Position numbers and translations under genes: made by a program
In this document: one piece after another, positions 28,080 to 37,123 of the stretch
Numbering within the stretch: position 1 is the first letter of the stretch
How the letters are laid out: the number at the start of each line of letters is the position of its first letter
Notes under the pieces: generated by a model
Database searches by the model: none
What the model was told of the DNA's origin: nothing
The model's input: only the letters and a program-made list of their open reading frames with translations
DNA from: Myxococcales bacterium
GTDB taxonomy: Bacteria; Myxococcota_A; Polyangia; Palsa-1104
DNA: 64,000 bases
Reading direction: 5' to 3'
NCBI GenBank assembly: GCA_003170275.1
Contig: PNAM01000075.1
Span: 1 to 64,000, forward strand

Positions 28080-28838
28080 ATGGGCGCGCAGTACTTGATC
28101 CGGTTCGACGACATCTGTCCCGGGATGAACTGGCAGGTGTGGCGGGAGATCGAGAAGATCCTGATCGCCGCCGATGTGAAGCCGATGCTCGCCGTGGTGC
28201 CTTCGAATCAGGACGACAAGCTGAACGTCGGAGCGCCGGAGGCCAGGTTCTGGGAGCTCGTCCGCGGCTGGCAGGAGCGCGGCTGGACCGTGGGCCTTCA
28301 CGGCTACCAGCACCGCTACGTGACCCGCGACGCCGGGCTTGTGGGGCTCAACGACCGCAGCGAGTTTGCCGGGCTGCCGGCCGCCGAGCAGGCCGAGAAG
28401 TTAAAGCAAGGGGTGGACATCTTCCGGGAGCAGTCGGTCCGGCCCGAGGTGTGGATCGCTCCCGGTCATTCCTTCGATGCGACCACCGTCGACGTCCTCA
28501 AGAGTCTTGGGATCGAGGCCATCTCCGACGGCTTCTTTCTCTCGCCGCATCGTGACGAGCGGGGGATGCTCTGGATCCCGCAGCAGATCTGGAGCTTCCG
28601 CTACCGGCCATTCGGCATGTGGACCGTCTGTTACCATCACAACCCGTGGAGGACGGACGATCTCCGGCGGTTCGAGGCGGACGTCATCGCGTATCGCGAG
28701 CGCATCACCAGCTTTGCCGAGGTGACCTCCGCGCCGGAGATCCGTCGCCGGTCGTGGCACGACGCCCTGGTGTCGAACCTGCTGCTCTCGACGTTTCGCT
28801 CCAAGAGATGGGTCAAGAGTCGCATGCGGCGCGGCTAA
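28080..28838 (+). CDS. DUF2334-like polysaccharide deacetylase
   Basis: A 252-residue protein beginning MGAQYLIRFDDICPGMNW. The FDD motif and GLHGYQHRYV match the metal-binding motifs of DUF2334/CE4-like deacetylases, and WIAPGHSFDATTVDVLKSLGI is motif 3. I chose the ATG; a TTG at 28071 overlaps the previous stop and would add three residues. It has no signal peptide. The stop overlaps the convergent glycosyltransferase stop by 3 bases. It is the third deacetylase-fold enzyme in the locus, implying a polymer with several processed acetamido sugars or some redundancy. Confidence 0.85.
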   Translation: MGAQYLIRFDDICPGMNWQVWREIEKILIAADVKPMLAVVPSNQDDKLNVGAPEARFWELVRGWQERGWTVGLHGYQHRYVTRDAGLVGLNDRSEFAGLPAAEQAEKLKQGVDIFREQSVRPEVWIAPGHSFDATTVDVLKSLGIEAISDGFFLSPHRDERGMLWIPQQIWSFRYRPFGMWTVCYHHNPWRTDDLRRFEADVIAYRERITSFAEVTSAPEIRRRSWHDALVSNLLLSTFRSKRWVKSRMRRG

Positions 28839-29950
28839 TCGCTTTCGAACAGCGCCAGGTATTGCGCCGCGATCTGGGCGGGACTCATGGAACGCGCCTT
28901 CACCGCGGCCCGCTCGACGGTGGCCTGCGCCTCAACGGGCTCGTCGAGCACCGCGACAATGGCGTCGGCGAGGGCACGGTGATCGCCGACCGCCACCAGG
29001 CGCCCGAGCTTGCCGTCCTCGAGGAGCTCGGGGGCCGCGCCCGCTCGGGTGCTGACGATGGGGACCCCGGCGGCCATCGCCTCGAGCACGAAGTTTGGCA
29101 TTCCTTCCGATGCGGACGACAAGACCGCGACATCGAGGCCGGTGATGACGTCGCGGCCGGCGAGCGTGCCCGGCAGATAAAAGCGCTCGTCGAGGCCGAG
29201 CTCGCGACGGAGGGCTTCGAGGGTGGGCCGGTCCGGCCCTTCGCCGCCGATCACGAACCGCGCCTCGGGCCTGCGGTCCACCACCAGCCGGGCCGCCCGC
29301 AGCAGCGTCGGCAGATCCTTGGGCGCGACCAGCCGCGCCAGCGTGCCGATGATCGGCGCCGCGTCCGTCCCGCCCACCAGCGCGCGCAGCCGGGCCCGTG
29401 CAGCCTCGCGTGGCGCCGGGGCCTCCCCCTCGACGGCATTCGGGATGACCAACATCTTCTCGCGCGGAATGCATCCCCGCGCGACCACCGACTCGGCGGT
29501 GACCTGCGAGTTGGCGACCACCCAGCGACTACGGCGGGCGAGCAGGCGCTCGAGCCGCGCCAGGACGGTCGAGCTGGGGCGAGGCAGGTATCCGAGGTTG
29601 CGAATGCACGAGATCGGCGGCGCGTTTCCCGCCGGCCAGCCGGCCAGCCGCGACCAGAGGTTCGCCGTGTAACCGAAGCTCAGGACGTGCCGGCTTCGAT
29701 CCGCGGAGAGGAACCGGACCAACCGCATGAAGAAGAAGGGGTCCACGCCGAAGCGCTTGGGGACGAGCTGCACCTCGATTCCCGCCGCCTCGAATTCGGG
29801 CCGCAGCGCCGCGCCCGCCGCGCGGAAATACGCCACCGTGACCGGATGCCCTCCCCGTTTCAGCGTCTTCGCCAGGAGGAGGATCTGATGCTGCGATCCG
29901 CCGACCTCCAGCTCGTCGATGAGAAACAGGATCGGCTTCGCCGCCGACAA
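28835..29950 (-). CDS. Glycosyltransferase family 4
   Basis: A 371-residue GT-B enzyme. The N terminus PILFLIDELEVGGSQHQILLLAKTLKRGG is the GT4 donor loop, and the C-terminal half has LVIPNAVEGE, IIGTLARLVAPKDLPTLL, GGEGPDRPTLEAL and the EX7E-like SASEGMPNFVLEAMAAGVP. I use the TTG at 29950, four bases after the UDP-glucose dehydrogenase stop. Extending the frame upstream would overlap that gene. Its cotranscription with the dehydrogenase suggests it may use UDP-glucuronate as donor; this is inference. Confidence 0.9.
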   Translation of the reverse strand: MSAAKPILFLIDELEVGGSQHQILLLAKTLKRGGHPVTVAYFRAAGAALRPEFEAAGIEVQLVPKRFGVDPFFFMRLVRFLSADRSRHVLSFGYTANLWSRLAGWPAGNAPPISCIRNLGYLPRPSSTVLARLERLLARRSRWVVANSQVTAESVVARGCIPREKMLVIPNAVEGEAPAPREAARARLRALVGGTDAAPIIGTLARLVAPKDLPTLLRAARLVVDRRPEARFVIGGEGPDRPTLEALRRELGLDERFYLPGTLAGRDVITGLDVAVLSSASEGMPNFVLEAMAAGVPIVSTRAGAAPELLEDGKLGRLVAVGDHRALADAIVAVLDEPVEAQATVERAAVKARSMSPAQIAAQYLALFESD

Positions 29951-29954
29951 GACC

Positions 29955-31256
29955 CTAGCGGCGGCCGATGCCGTAGTAGGTGAAGCCAAGCGCGCGGACC
30001 TCGTCCGTCTCCCAGGCATTGCGGCCATCGAAGAGGACCGGATCGCGCAACAGCTCCTTCAGCCGCTTGAAGTTGGGGCGTCTGAACTGGTGCCACTCGG
30101 TGAGCAGCGCCAGGCCGTGGGCGCCGGCGGCGGCGTCGTAGTTGGCGTCGAACAGCTTCACCTTGTCGCCGTAGACCTTGTGGATCGCCTCGTTGGCCAC
30201 CGGATCGTGGGCGTGGACCAGCGCGCCGGCCTCGAGCAGGCGATCGATGACCGAGCATGACGGCGCCTCGCGGATGTCGTCGGTGCCGGGCTTGAAGGCC
30301 AGCCCCCACAGGGCGATGGTCTTGCCCGCGAGAGAGCCGCCGAAGTGCTTCACGATCTTGTCGCCGAGCCGCCGCTTCTGGCGCTCGTTCACCCGGTGCA
30401 CCGATTCCAGGATCTCCAGTGGGTGGCCGGCCTCGCGTGCCGTCGACATCACCGCCTTGACGTCCTTGGGGAAGCAGGAGCCGCCGTAGCCGATGCCGGG
30501 GAACAGGAACTTGGGCCCGATGCGCTGGTCCATGCCCATCCCGCGACGCACCATCTCGACGTCGGCGCCGACGTGCTCGCACAGGTTCGCCATGTCGTTC
30601 ATGAAGGAGATCCGGGTGGCGAGGTAGGCGTTGGCCGCGTACTTGGTGAGCTCCGCCGAGCGGGCGTCCATGCACAGCACGCGATCGTTGGTGCGGACGA
30701 AGGGCGCGTACAGATGGCGCAGCATGTCGCGCGCGCGCTCGTCGTCGGTGCCGATGATGACGCGGTCGGGCTTCATGAAATCGTTGACCGCGTCCCCCTC
30801 CTTGAGAAACTCGGGGTTCGATACCACCGCGAACGGCTGCGTCGTGGTGGCCCGGATCGCTCCGCTCACCTTCTCCGCCGTGCCGACGGGCACGGTGGAC
30901 TTGGTGACGATCACCTTGTAGCCATCCATGGTGCGCGCCACCGCCGCGGCGGCCGCCAGCACCTGCGAGGTGTCGGCCGAGCCGTCGTGTGCCGACGGGG
31001 TGCCGACGGCGAGGAACACCACCTCGGCATCGCGCACCGCCTCGGCGACGTCGGTGGTGAAGCTGAGCCGCCCCTCGGCGACGTTGCGCGCGACCAGCGG
31101 CTGGAGGCCGGGCTCGAAGATCGGAAGCTCCCCTTGCCGGAGCCGCGCGACCTTCTCGGCGTCGATGTCGACGCACACCACATCGTTGCCGAAATCGGCG
31201 AACCCCGCGCCCGCGACGAGCCCGACATATCCGGTTCCCAGGACGGCCAAACGCAT
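29955..31256 (-). CDS. ugd: UDP-glucose 6-dehydrogenase
   Basis: A 433-residue enzyme oxidising UDP-glucose to UDP-glucuronate with two NAD. The NAD-binding motif is VLGTGYVGLV at the N terminus. The catalytic cysteine lies in GIGYGGSCFPKD. TKSTVPVGTAE and the C-terminal ALWGLAFKPGTDDIREAPS are typical. It provides the uronic acid that the EPS amidotransferase and glycosyltransferases may use and, with the GalE-like epimerase, defines the nucleotide-sugar supply in the window. Confidence 0.96.
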   Translation of the reverse strand: MRLAVLGTGYVGLVAGAGFADFGNDVVCVDIDAEKVARLRQGELPIFEPGLQPLVARNVAEGRLSFTTDVAEAVRDAEVVFLAVGTPSAHDGSADTSQVLAAAAAVARTMDGYKVIVTKSTVPVGTAEKVSGAIRATTTQPFAVVSNPEFLKEGDAVNDFMKPDRVIIGTDDERARDMLRHLYAPFVRTNDRVLCMDARSAELTKYAANAYLATRISFMNDMANLCEHVGADVEMVRRGMGMDQRIGPKFLFPGIGYGGSCFPKDVKAVMSTAREAGHPLEILESVHRVNERQKRRLGDKIVKHFGGSLAGKTIALWGLAFKPGTDDIREAPSCSVIDRLLEAGALVHAHDPVANEAIHKVYGDKVKLFDANYDAAAGAHGLALLTEWHQFRRPNFKRLKELLRDPVLFDGRNAWETDEVRALGFTYYGIGRR

Positions 31257-31312
31257 CGGCGGAGTCTATCAGGGCTCTTGCGCGATCGCTAGGAGTGTAG
31301 TCTGGTGAGAGC

Positions 31313-32410
31313 TTGGCCGGCCACGACGACAACCCACCGCTGGTCAGCGTAGTGGTCCCCACCTACAACCGGGCGCACTTGATCGGGCGCACCCTGGCGA
31401 GCATCCTCGCCCAGACCTACGCTCCCGTCGAGATCGTCATCGTCGATGACGGCTCCACCGACGGGACGCGCGAGCTGATCGCGCGAGACTACGGTGGCGA
31501 CGCCCGCGTCCGCTACGTCTACCAGGACAACGGCGGCCCGGCCAGCGCCCGCAACGCCGGCTTTGCCCACGTCCGCGGAGACTACGTCGCGCTGCTCGAC
31601 TCGGACGACACCTGGGCTCCGTGGAAGCTCTCGCTCCAGATCCGCTGCATGGAGCGCCACCGCGACCTGGGCATGACCTGGACCGACATGGAAATGATCG
31701 ACGTCGACGGCCGGGTCGCGCACCACGCGTACTTGCGCCAGATGTACCACGCCTACCACTGGTTCACCGACGATCAGATCTTTCCGCGCTCGGTCGCGCT
31801 GCGCGAGATCGCGCCCGAGCTTGGCGAGGTCGTCGGCGACGCGCGGCTGCGCATCGGCAACATCTTCTCCAAGATGATCATGGGCAGCCTGGTGCACACC
31901 TCGACGGTGGTGTTGCGGCGCGACCGCCTTGCGCGCGTCAAGGGTTTCGATGAGTCGCTGCGCTACTCGGGCGAAGACTACGACTTCCATCTGCGCACCG
32001 CTCGTGAGGGGTTGGTCGGCCTTCTCGATCTCCCGGCCATCCGCTACCAGCAGGGGATGCCCGACCGGCTCACAGCCAAGCGCTACGGCATCCACATGGC
32101 GGAGAACCTCCTACGCACGATCGAACCGGTCGTCACGCGCGACCGCGCCCTCATCGATCTCCCCGATCACATGATCCGGCGCACGCTGGCCAAGGCCCAC
32201 GCCTGGATCGCCTTCGAGCGCCTCGAGCTGGGCCAGGCGGTTCCGGCGCGCGCCCACTACCTCGCGTCGCTGCGCCAGTGGCCGTGGCAGCCCGCCCTCA
32301 CCAAGCAGCTGTTCTTCGCGGCGCTCCCCTTCGGCGCCGGCGTGGCGCTGCGCCGCCGGCTGCAAAAACTCAAGGCGCGCTGGCGCGGCGTGCAGAACGA
32401 CGAATCGTGA
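31313..32410 (+). CDS. Glycosyltransferase family 2
   Basis: A 365-residue GT-A enzyme with a TTG start preceded by a purine-rich GGTGAGAG. The N-terminal domain shows VSVVVPTYNRAHLIGRTLASI, IVDDGSTDGTRE, NGGPASARNAGF and the DXD-like DSDDTW. The C-terminal 100 residues are helical and basic and may contact the membrane. It sits alone on the plus strand between the ugd and Wzy-like genes, both on the minus strand; its stop abuts the Wzy-like stop. Confidence 0.93.
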   Translation: MAGHDDNPPLVSVVVPTYNRAHLIGRTLASILAQTYAPVEIVIVDDGSTDGTRELIARDYGGDARVRYVYQDNGGPASARNAGFAHVRGDYVALLDSDDTWAPWKLSLQIRCMERHRDLGMTWTDMEMIDVDGRVAHHAYLRQMYHAYHWFTDDQIFPRSVALREIAPELGEVVGDARLRIGNIFSKMIMGSLVHTSTVVLRRDRLARVKGFDESLRYSGEDYDFHLRTAREGLVGLLDLPAIRYQQGMPDRLTAKRYGIHMAENLLRTIEPVVTRDRALIDLPDHMIRRTLAKAHAWIAFERLELGQAVPARAHYLASLRQWPWQPALTKQLFFAALPFGAGVALRRRLQKLKARWRGVQNDES

Positions 32411-33757
32411 TCAGTCCGAACCGCGCCGCCCGGGCAGGATGTGCGCGGCGAGCGGAAAGCGGTCCGCGAGCGTCGGCTCGTCACTGCCCGCCTCGGGCCC
32501 CTGCGCGGCGCTCTGCATCTTGAGGTGGGTGTAGCGCTCGAGCAGCCCGCACAGGGCCCAGTAGGGGGCCATGACCGAGCCCTCCAGCGTGGGGCTGCCG
32601 TAGATCCCGCCGAGCGCCATGCACACGGTGCAGACCGTAAAGCCGATCGTCAACGCCTTCAATTCCGGATCCTCGGGCGGCGCCTTCCGGCGCAGGAAGC
32701 TGGCCAGGCCGAAGAACAGCGTCCCCATGAGGAACAGCAACGCGGCCAACCCCTGCGGCCCGCACTCGGCCAGCGTGAGCACGTAGAAGTTGTGGGCGTC
32801 GTAGCCCTTGTGGCTGGAGTAGTTGCCGATCTCTCCCTTGAAGCGGTTCAGCCCCGCGCCCATCGGGTTGTCCTTCAGCATCTTCATCGCGCCGGCCCAG
32901 ATCTCCCAGCGGCTCGAGGTGCTCGCGTCGACCTCCTCCCCGCCTTTCTTGCCTTGCTGGCTGGTCTCGTCGACGCGCTGGAACACGCTGTCGGGGAGAT
33001 ATTCCGTGGCCGAGACCAGACCCACGCTGATGACCACCGCCAGGATGATGCTCTTGCGCACCAGCAGCACGGCCAGGCCCAGGAGGATGAGGAAGTAGGC
33101 CTGCCGCGAATAGGTGAACAGCGTGCCGCCCGACAGGAGCACGCAGCCGCCGATGGCGGCGATCCGCCACAGCTTGCGGCCCTTCAGGAACAGCGCGAGG
33201 GCCGCGAACATGGGCAGGAACATGGCGTAGAACACGCCGGCGCGGTTGGCGTTGTGCCAGTCGACGCCGAACGGCCCCGAGGCCCGTCGCATCGGGTTGT
33301 ATTTGCCGAAGCCGTAGTCGATCCCCTCGCGGATCGCCTCGAGCCCGGCCACGGCCGCGATCACCATGATCCAGATGATCAGCTGGCGCGTGGTCTTCTC
33401 GTCCTGCTTGCACCTGAGGTAGAGAAAATAGAACAGCGGAAAGAAGAGCGCGTTCTTCAGGTAGGTGATGTCCGCGATGAAGTCCTTGGGCCCGCGCAGC
33501 TGCGCCCACAGAAACGAGAAGGTCAGGGCGCCGAAGAAGATGAGCAGCGCTCGCTGCAAGATGGGCCGGACCGGCTGCAGCGGATCGGGCTTGTCGCGTA
33601 GGGCCATCAGGATCAAGAGAAAGAGGATGTTCGAGGGAGCGAGGCCGGGGACGCCGGTCTCCCAGGGGAAGTGGACCTGATTGACGACGTAGAGCAGGTT
33701 GAAGAACAGCAGGACCTTGAGCAGGGTGGTCGATTGCTGAGCTTCGGGCACGGCCAT
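32411..33757 (-). CDS. O-antigen ligase/polymerase (Wzy_C) family membrane protein
   Basis: A 448-residue protein with about 11 hydrophobic segments. The large periplasmic loop holds the family signature SSRWEIWAGAMKMLKDNPMGAG, and DAHNFYVLTLAECG carries the conserved His. These proteins either polymerise undecaprenyl-linked repeats (Wzy) or ligate glycans. In this EPS setting Wzy-type polymerisation is the more likely role. The C-terminal 50 residues are hydrophilic. The start lies 50 bases from the divergent asparagine-synthase-like gene. Confidence 0.9.
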   Translation of the reverse strand: MAVPEAQQSTTLLKVLLFFNLLYVVNQVHFPWETGVPGLAPSNILFLLILMALRDKPDPLQPVRPILQRALLIFFGALTFSFLWAQLRGPKDFIADITYLKNALFFPLFYFLYLRCKQDEKTTRQLIIWIMVIAAVAGLEAIREGIDYGFGKYNPMRRASGPFGVDWHNANRAGVFYAMFLPMFAALALFLKGRKLWRIAAIGGCVLLSGGTLFTYSRQAYFLILLGLAVLLVRKSIILAVVISVGLVSATEYLPDSVFQRVDETSQQGKKGGEEVDASTSSRWEIWAGAMKMLKDNPMGAGLNRFKGEIGNYSSHKGYDAHNFYVLTLAECGPQGLAALLFLMGTLFFGLASFLRRKAPPEDPELKALTIGFTVCTVCMALGGIYGSPTLEGSVMAPYWALCGLLERYTHLKMQSAAQGPEAGSDEPTLADRFPLAAHILPGRRGSD

Positions 33758-33807
33758 CGGTGAAACGAGTCTAGCATCCCGCAGCCTTCTGATAAGCTCC
33801 GCCGCGC

Positions 33808-35601
33808 ATGCCCGATTCCGCCCCGAGTGTTCTCGGCGACTTCGTGCTCGCCTGGGGAGCGAACGCCGCCGCCTGGCTGGCGCAGCTCGACGGCTTCACG
33901 CTCGTCACCGATCCCGCCGAGCCGGCGCAGGCGGCAGTCCGTGGAGCCGTGCATCAGGGCAAGGCGGCGGACGGTACGCGCTGGCTGGCGGTCGCCGATC
34001 TGATCGAAGGGAAGCTCGAAGAGGGGACCCAGGCAATCACCAGATCCGCGAGCGAGCTGCCGCAGCTTCACTGGCGCGGTCGCTTCGCCCAGGTGGCGTG
34101 GCGCCCGGAGGAGGGGCGCGCGGTCGCGCTCAGCGATCACTTCTCCACGCTCTCGCTGTACACGCTGGTCCACCCGGACGCGCTCCTCGTCGGCACGGAT
34201 CTCCGGCTGCTCGCCGGCTCGCCGTGGTGCGCCCGCACCGTCGATCTCGAGTCGGTCTACCACTACCTCAACTTCGGGCAGATCCCGGCGCCCAAGACCA
34301 TCTTCACCGACATCCGTCGCCACGAGCCGAGCACGCGCTTTTCGTGGCATCAGGGCCGCACCTCCGCGGACCGCTACTACCTGCCCGAGTATCCGGAGGA
34401 TCTGCGCGGGTCGGACCAAGCGCTCGCGCACGAACTCTCCGAACGCATGGTCGCGACGGTGAACGCCTATCGCCCCGGCGACGCCCAGCCGTGGGGCTGC
34501 TTTCTCTCCGGCGGCACCGACAGCTCCAGCATCACGTCGATCCTGTCGAAGCAGGGCCGCGTCAAGAGCTTCTCCATCGGCTTCGCCGAGGAGGCCTACG
34601 ACGAGCTCGGCTTCGCGCGTATCGCGGCGCAGGCGTGCGGCGCCGATCCCACCTTTCACAGCGTCTCGCGCGAAGAGGCGCAGGGGCTGGTGTCGCGCTT
34701 GACCGAGGCCCACGACCAGCCCTTTGGCGATGCGTCGTCGGTGCCGACCCTGGCCTGCGCCGATCTGGCGGCGCAGCGCGGCGTGAAGCTCCTGATCGGC
34801 GGTGACGGCGGCGACGAGATCTTCGGCGGCAACGAGCGCTACGCCAAAGATCGGATCATGGAGACGTGGTACGCGATGCCGGCGCCGCTCAAGGCGGTCG
34901 GCCGCGTCGTGGGAGGCGTGGCGGGGCGTAGCGGCAGCTTCTTCCTCAACCGTGTGGAGAACTTCTTCGAGCGCGCGTCGGTGCCCAACCCGGATCGCTT
35001 CTACACCGACGACTCGTTCGCCTCCGATCACTACGAGGAGCTCTTGTCGCCGGAGTTCCGGCGGTCGGTCACGCGTGACGCGTCCCTCGAGTGGATGCGT
35101 GGCGTCTACCGGCTGGGTCGGACGGGCGGGCCGCTGCACCGGGTGATGCGCCTCGATCTGCTCAACGCCATCGCCCAGCACGACCTGCGCAAGGTCGACA
35201 GCGCGACCCGCTCGGCGGGCGTGAGCGCGCGTTTCCCCTACCTCGACCCATTGCTCGTCGAGTGGGTGAACCGGCTGCCCGAGCGCTACAAGGTGCGCGG
35301 GCTGAAGAAGCGCTACCTTTTCAAGCTGGCGATGCGCGGCATCCTGCCCGACGAGATCTTGAAGAAGAAGAAGCAGGGGTTCGGCCTGCCCATCTCCGTC
35401 TGGCTGCGCAAGGATCGCTCGTTCCAGGCCATGGTGCGTGACACGCTCTTCGACGCGCGGGCGCGCGCGCGCCATTGGTGGGAGCCTGCCTTCGTCGAGC
35501 GCTTGCTCGCCGAGCACGAGCGCGCTACCTGGAATCACTCGGACTACATTTGGCGCCTGCTCATGCTGGAGCTGTGGCTGCGCAGATACGTCGATGGATG
35601 A
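33808..35601 (+). CDS. Asparagine-synthase-like protein with a dead glutaminase domain
   Basis: A 597-residue homologue of asparagine synthetase. The C-terminal domain is intact, with the PP-loop FLSGGTDSSSITSIL and LIGGDGGDEIFGGNERY, and conserved segments RSAGVSARFPYLDP and KKKKQGFGLPISVWL. The first 190 residues keep the fold trace (GRFAQVAWRPEEGRAVALSDHFSTLSLY) but start MPDSAPSVLGDF, so the nucleophile Cys2 and the RGPD and NGEIYN motifs are missing. It must use free ammonia, a partner glutaminase, or another amine such as an amino sugar or amino acid. It may amidate a uronate with a non-ammonia amine. Context is EPS; no lasso-peptide genes are near. Confidence 0.9.
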   Translation: MPDSAPSVLGDFVLAWGANAAAWLAQLDGFTLVTDPAEPAQAAVRGAVHQGKAADGTRWLAVADLIEGKLEEGTQAITRSASELPQLHWRGRFAQVAWRPEEGRAVALSDHFSTLSLYTLVHPDALLVGTDLRLLAGSPWCARTVDLESVYHYLNFGQIPAPKTIFTDIRRHEPSTRFSWHQGRTSADRYYLPEYPEDLRGSDQALAHELSERMVATVNAYRPGDAQPWGCFLSGGTDSSSITSILSKQGRVKSFSIGFAEEAYDELGFARIAAQACGADPTFHSVSREEAQGLVSRLTEAHDQPFGDASSVPTLACADLAAQRGVKLLIGGDGGDEIFGGNERYAKDRIMETWYAMPAPLKAVGRVVGGVAGRSGSFFLNRVENFFERASVPNPDRFYTDDSFASDHYEELLSPEFRRSVTRDASLEWMRGVYRLGRTGGPLHRVMRLDLLNAIAQHDLRKVDSATRSAGVSARFPYLDPLLVEWVNRLPERYKVRGLKKRYLFKLAMRGILPDEILKKKKQGFGLPISVWLRKDRSFQAMVRDTLFDARARARHWWEPAFVERLLAEHERATWNHSDYIWRLLMLELWLRRYVDG

Positions 35602-35607
35602 AGGCGC

Positions 35608-37104
35608 TCAGCGCCGGATCCGGTCGCGCGCCTTGCGCACGAGCGCGCGCGCGTCCGAGTCCATCAGCACCATGAGAATGGCATAGACGGGTGCGCCGAT
35701 CGCGATTCGCACTCCGACGGTGAGAAGGTGTCTCCCCGGATAGACGTAGGTCACCGCCGCGTACATCACCAGCGACGCGAGCCCGGCGCGCGCGATGGTG
35801 GCCCAGGGAATGGCTACCGGTACCAGACGGCGCCCGGCAATCGTCATCGCGCTCGTGCTGGCGAGGTAGGAGATGAGCGTGGCTACCGCAGCGCCCAGGA
35901 TGCCAAGGCGCGGCACCAGGATCAGGTTGAGCACGATGTTCAGGATCGCGCAGCCGAGGACGATGGCCATGATGCGCAGGGTCTTGCGATGAATGAAGAG
36001 ACCGGCCCCGACCATCGAGGTGCCGCCGTCGACGACCATGCCGGCGATCACCCACGGCAGGATCGCAGCGGCGCTGGCGTACTTATCGGACGCGAGCGAG
36101 GGCAGCAGCGCCGGGCCCACCGCGGCCAGCCCCGCGATCACCGGCGCCCCGAAGAGCACGTAGGTGCGCAGCGATTGGCTGATGAAGGCCGAGGTCTCCG
36201 CAGCGCCCTGCTGATCCCACATCTGCATGTAGATCGGCATGATCGCCTGGCTGACCGAGACGATCACCACGGCCTGGATGTATTGGCACAAGTTGTAAGC
36301 TGCTCCGTAGAGCCCGACCGGCGCCTCGCCGAGGAGCCCGGCGATCACGTAGCGATCGCCGACGGCGAGGATGGTGCCCGCCAGCTCGTAGCCGATCATC
36401 ATCGGGACGCCGAAGCGGAGCAGCTCGAGATAGAGCGGCCGTGAGAACTGGGCGGCGACGGGGCGCGGCCAGTCGCGGCCGCTGAACAACAGGTACCCCA
36501 GCGTGGCGACGGCCAGGGCCTCGGAGACTACGCTGGCCGAGTAGAAGGCAGTGAGGCTGCGCGAGATCGCCAGGACTGCGACGAAGATGCACCCGAGCCC
36601 CAGGTACTTCTTCGCGACCTGGTACTTCATCAGGATCACGGTGCGCTGCTCGGCGCGCAAGAAGCTGACGAGCGCGCTCTCGATCACCTGCACGACGATG
36701 ATCAACGAGACGATGGCGATCAACCCGCGCAGTCGAGCATCGGAGAGCCAACGGGCGGGTGCCAGCTGCGTGGCGGTGGTGAGGATCAGCATGGTGAGGA
36801 GCGCGGTGCTGGTCATGCCGAAGAACGTCGTCGAATAGAGCTGCCGCAGGGTGAAGCGGCTCTTGCCGGCGGCGATCTCGCTGTGATAGCGCACGATCGA
36901 GTGCTGCACGCCGACCTTGCCCACCGTCACCGAGACGGTGAGCGTGGCCGCGACGAGGTTCATCACGCCGTACTCTTCGACCGAGAAGATGCGCGTCAAC
37001 AGCGGGAACGTGACCAGCCCCGCGATCATCGAGAACAGGCCGGTCAGCGAGTAATGCGACGCCTGCACGACCAGCCGCTTGAGCGCGGAATCCGCCACGT
37101 TCAC
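35608..37104 (-). CDS. Wzx-type oligosaccharide flippase
   Basis: A 498-residue polytopic membrane protein with about 14 hydrophobic helices, in the MATE/MOP flippase pattern. The N-terminal region ASHYSLTGLFSMIAGLVTFPLLTRIFSVEEYGVMNLV is diagnostic of Wzx/RfbX-like proteins. It should translocate the undecaprenyl-diphosphate-linked repeat unit to the periplasm for the Wzy-like polymerase. It is convergent with the second asparagine-synthase-like gene (6-base gap) and is followed by the periplasmic propeller protein. Confidence 0.94.
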   Translation of the reverse strand: MNVADSALKRLVVQASHYSLTGLFSMIAGLVTFPLLTRIFSVEEYGVMNLVAATLTVSVTVGKVGVQHSIVRYHSEIAAGKSRFTLRQLYSTTFFGMTSTALLTMLILTTATQLAPARWLSDARLRGLIAIVSLIIVVQVIESALVSFLRAEQRTVILMKYQVAKKYLGLGCIFVAVLAISRSLTAFYSASVVSEALAVATLGYLLFSGRDWPRPVAAQFSRPLYLELLRFGVPMMIGYELAGTILAVGDRYVIAGLLGEAPVGLYGAAYNLCQYIQAVVIVSVSQAIMPIYMQMWDQQGAAETSAFISQSLRTYVLFGAPVIAGLAAVGPALLPSLASDKYASAAAILPWVIAGMVVDGGTSMVGAGLFIHRKTLRIMAIVLGCAILNIVLNLILVPRLGILGAAVATLISYLASTSAMTIAGRRLVPVAIPWATIARAGLASLVMYAAVTYVYPGRHLLTVGVRIAIGAPVYAILMVLMDSDARALVRKARDRIRR

Positions 37105-37123
37105 CGCACCTGTGGAAAGGCGT

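Noticed and set aside
33808..35601. Lasso-peptide cyclase (McjC-like) reading of the second asparagine-synthase homologue
   Set aside because: No McjB-like protease, RRE or precursor peptide lies nearby; all neighbours are polysaccharide genes.
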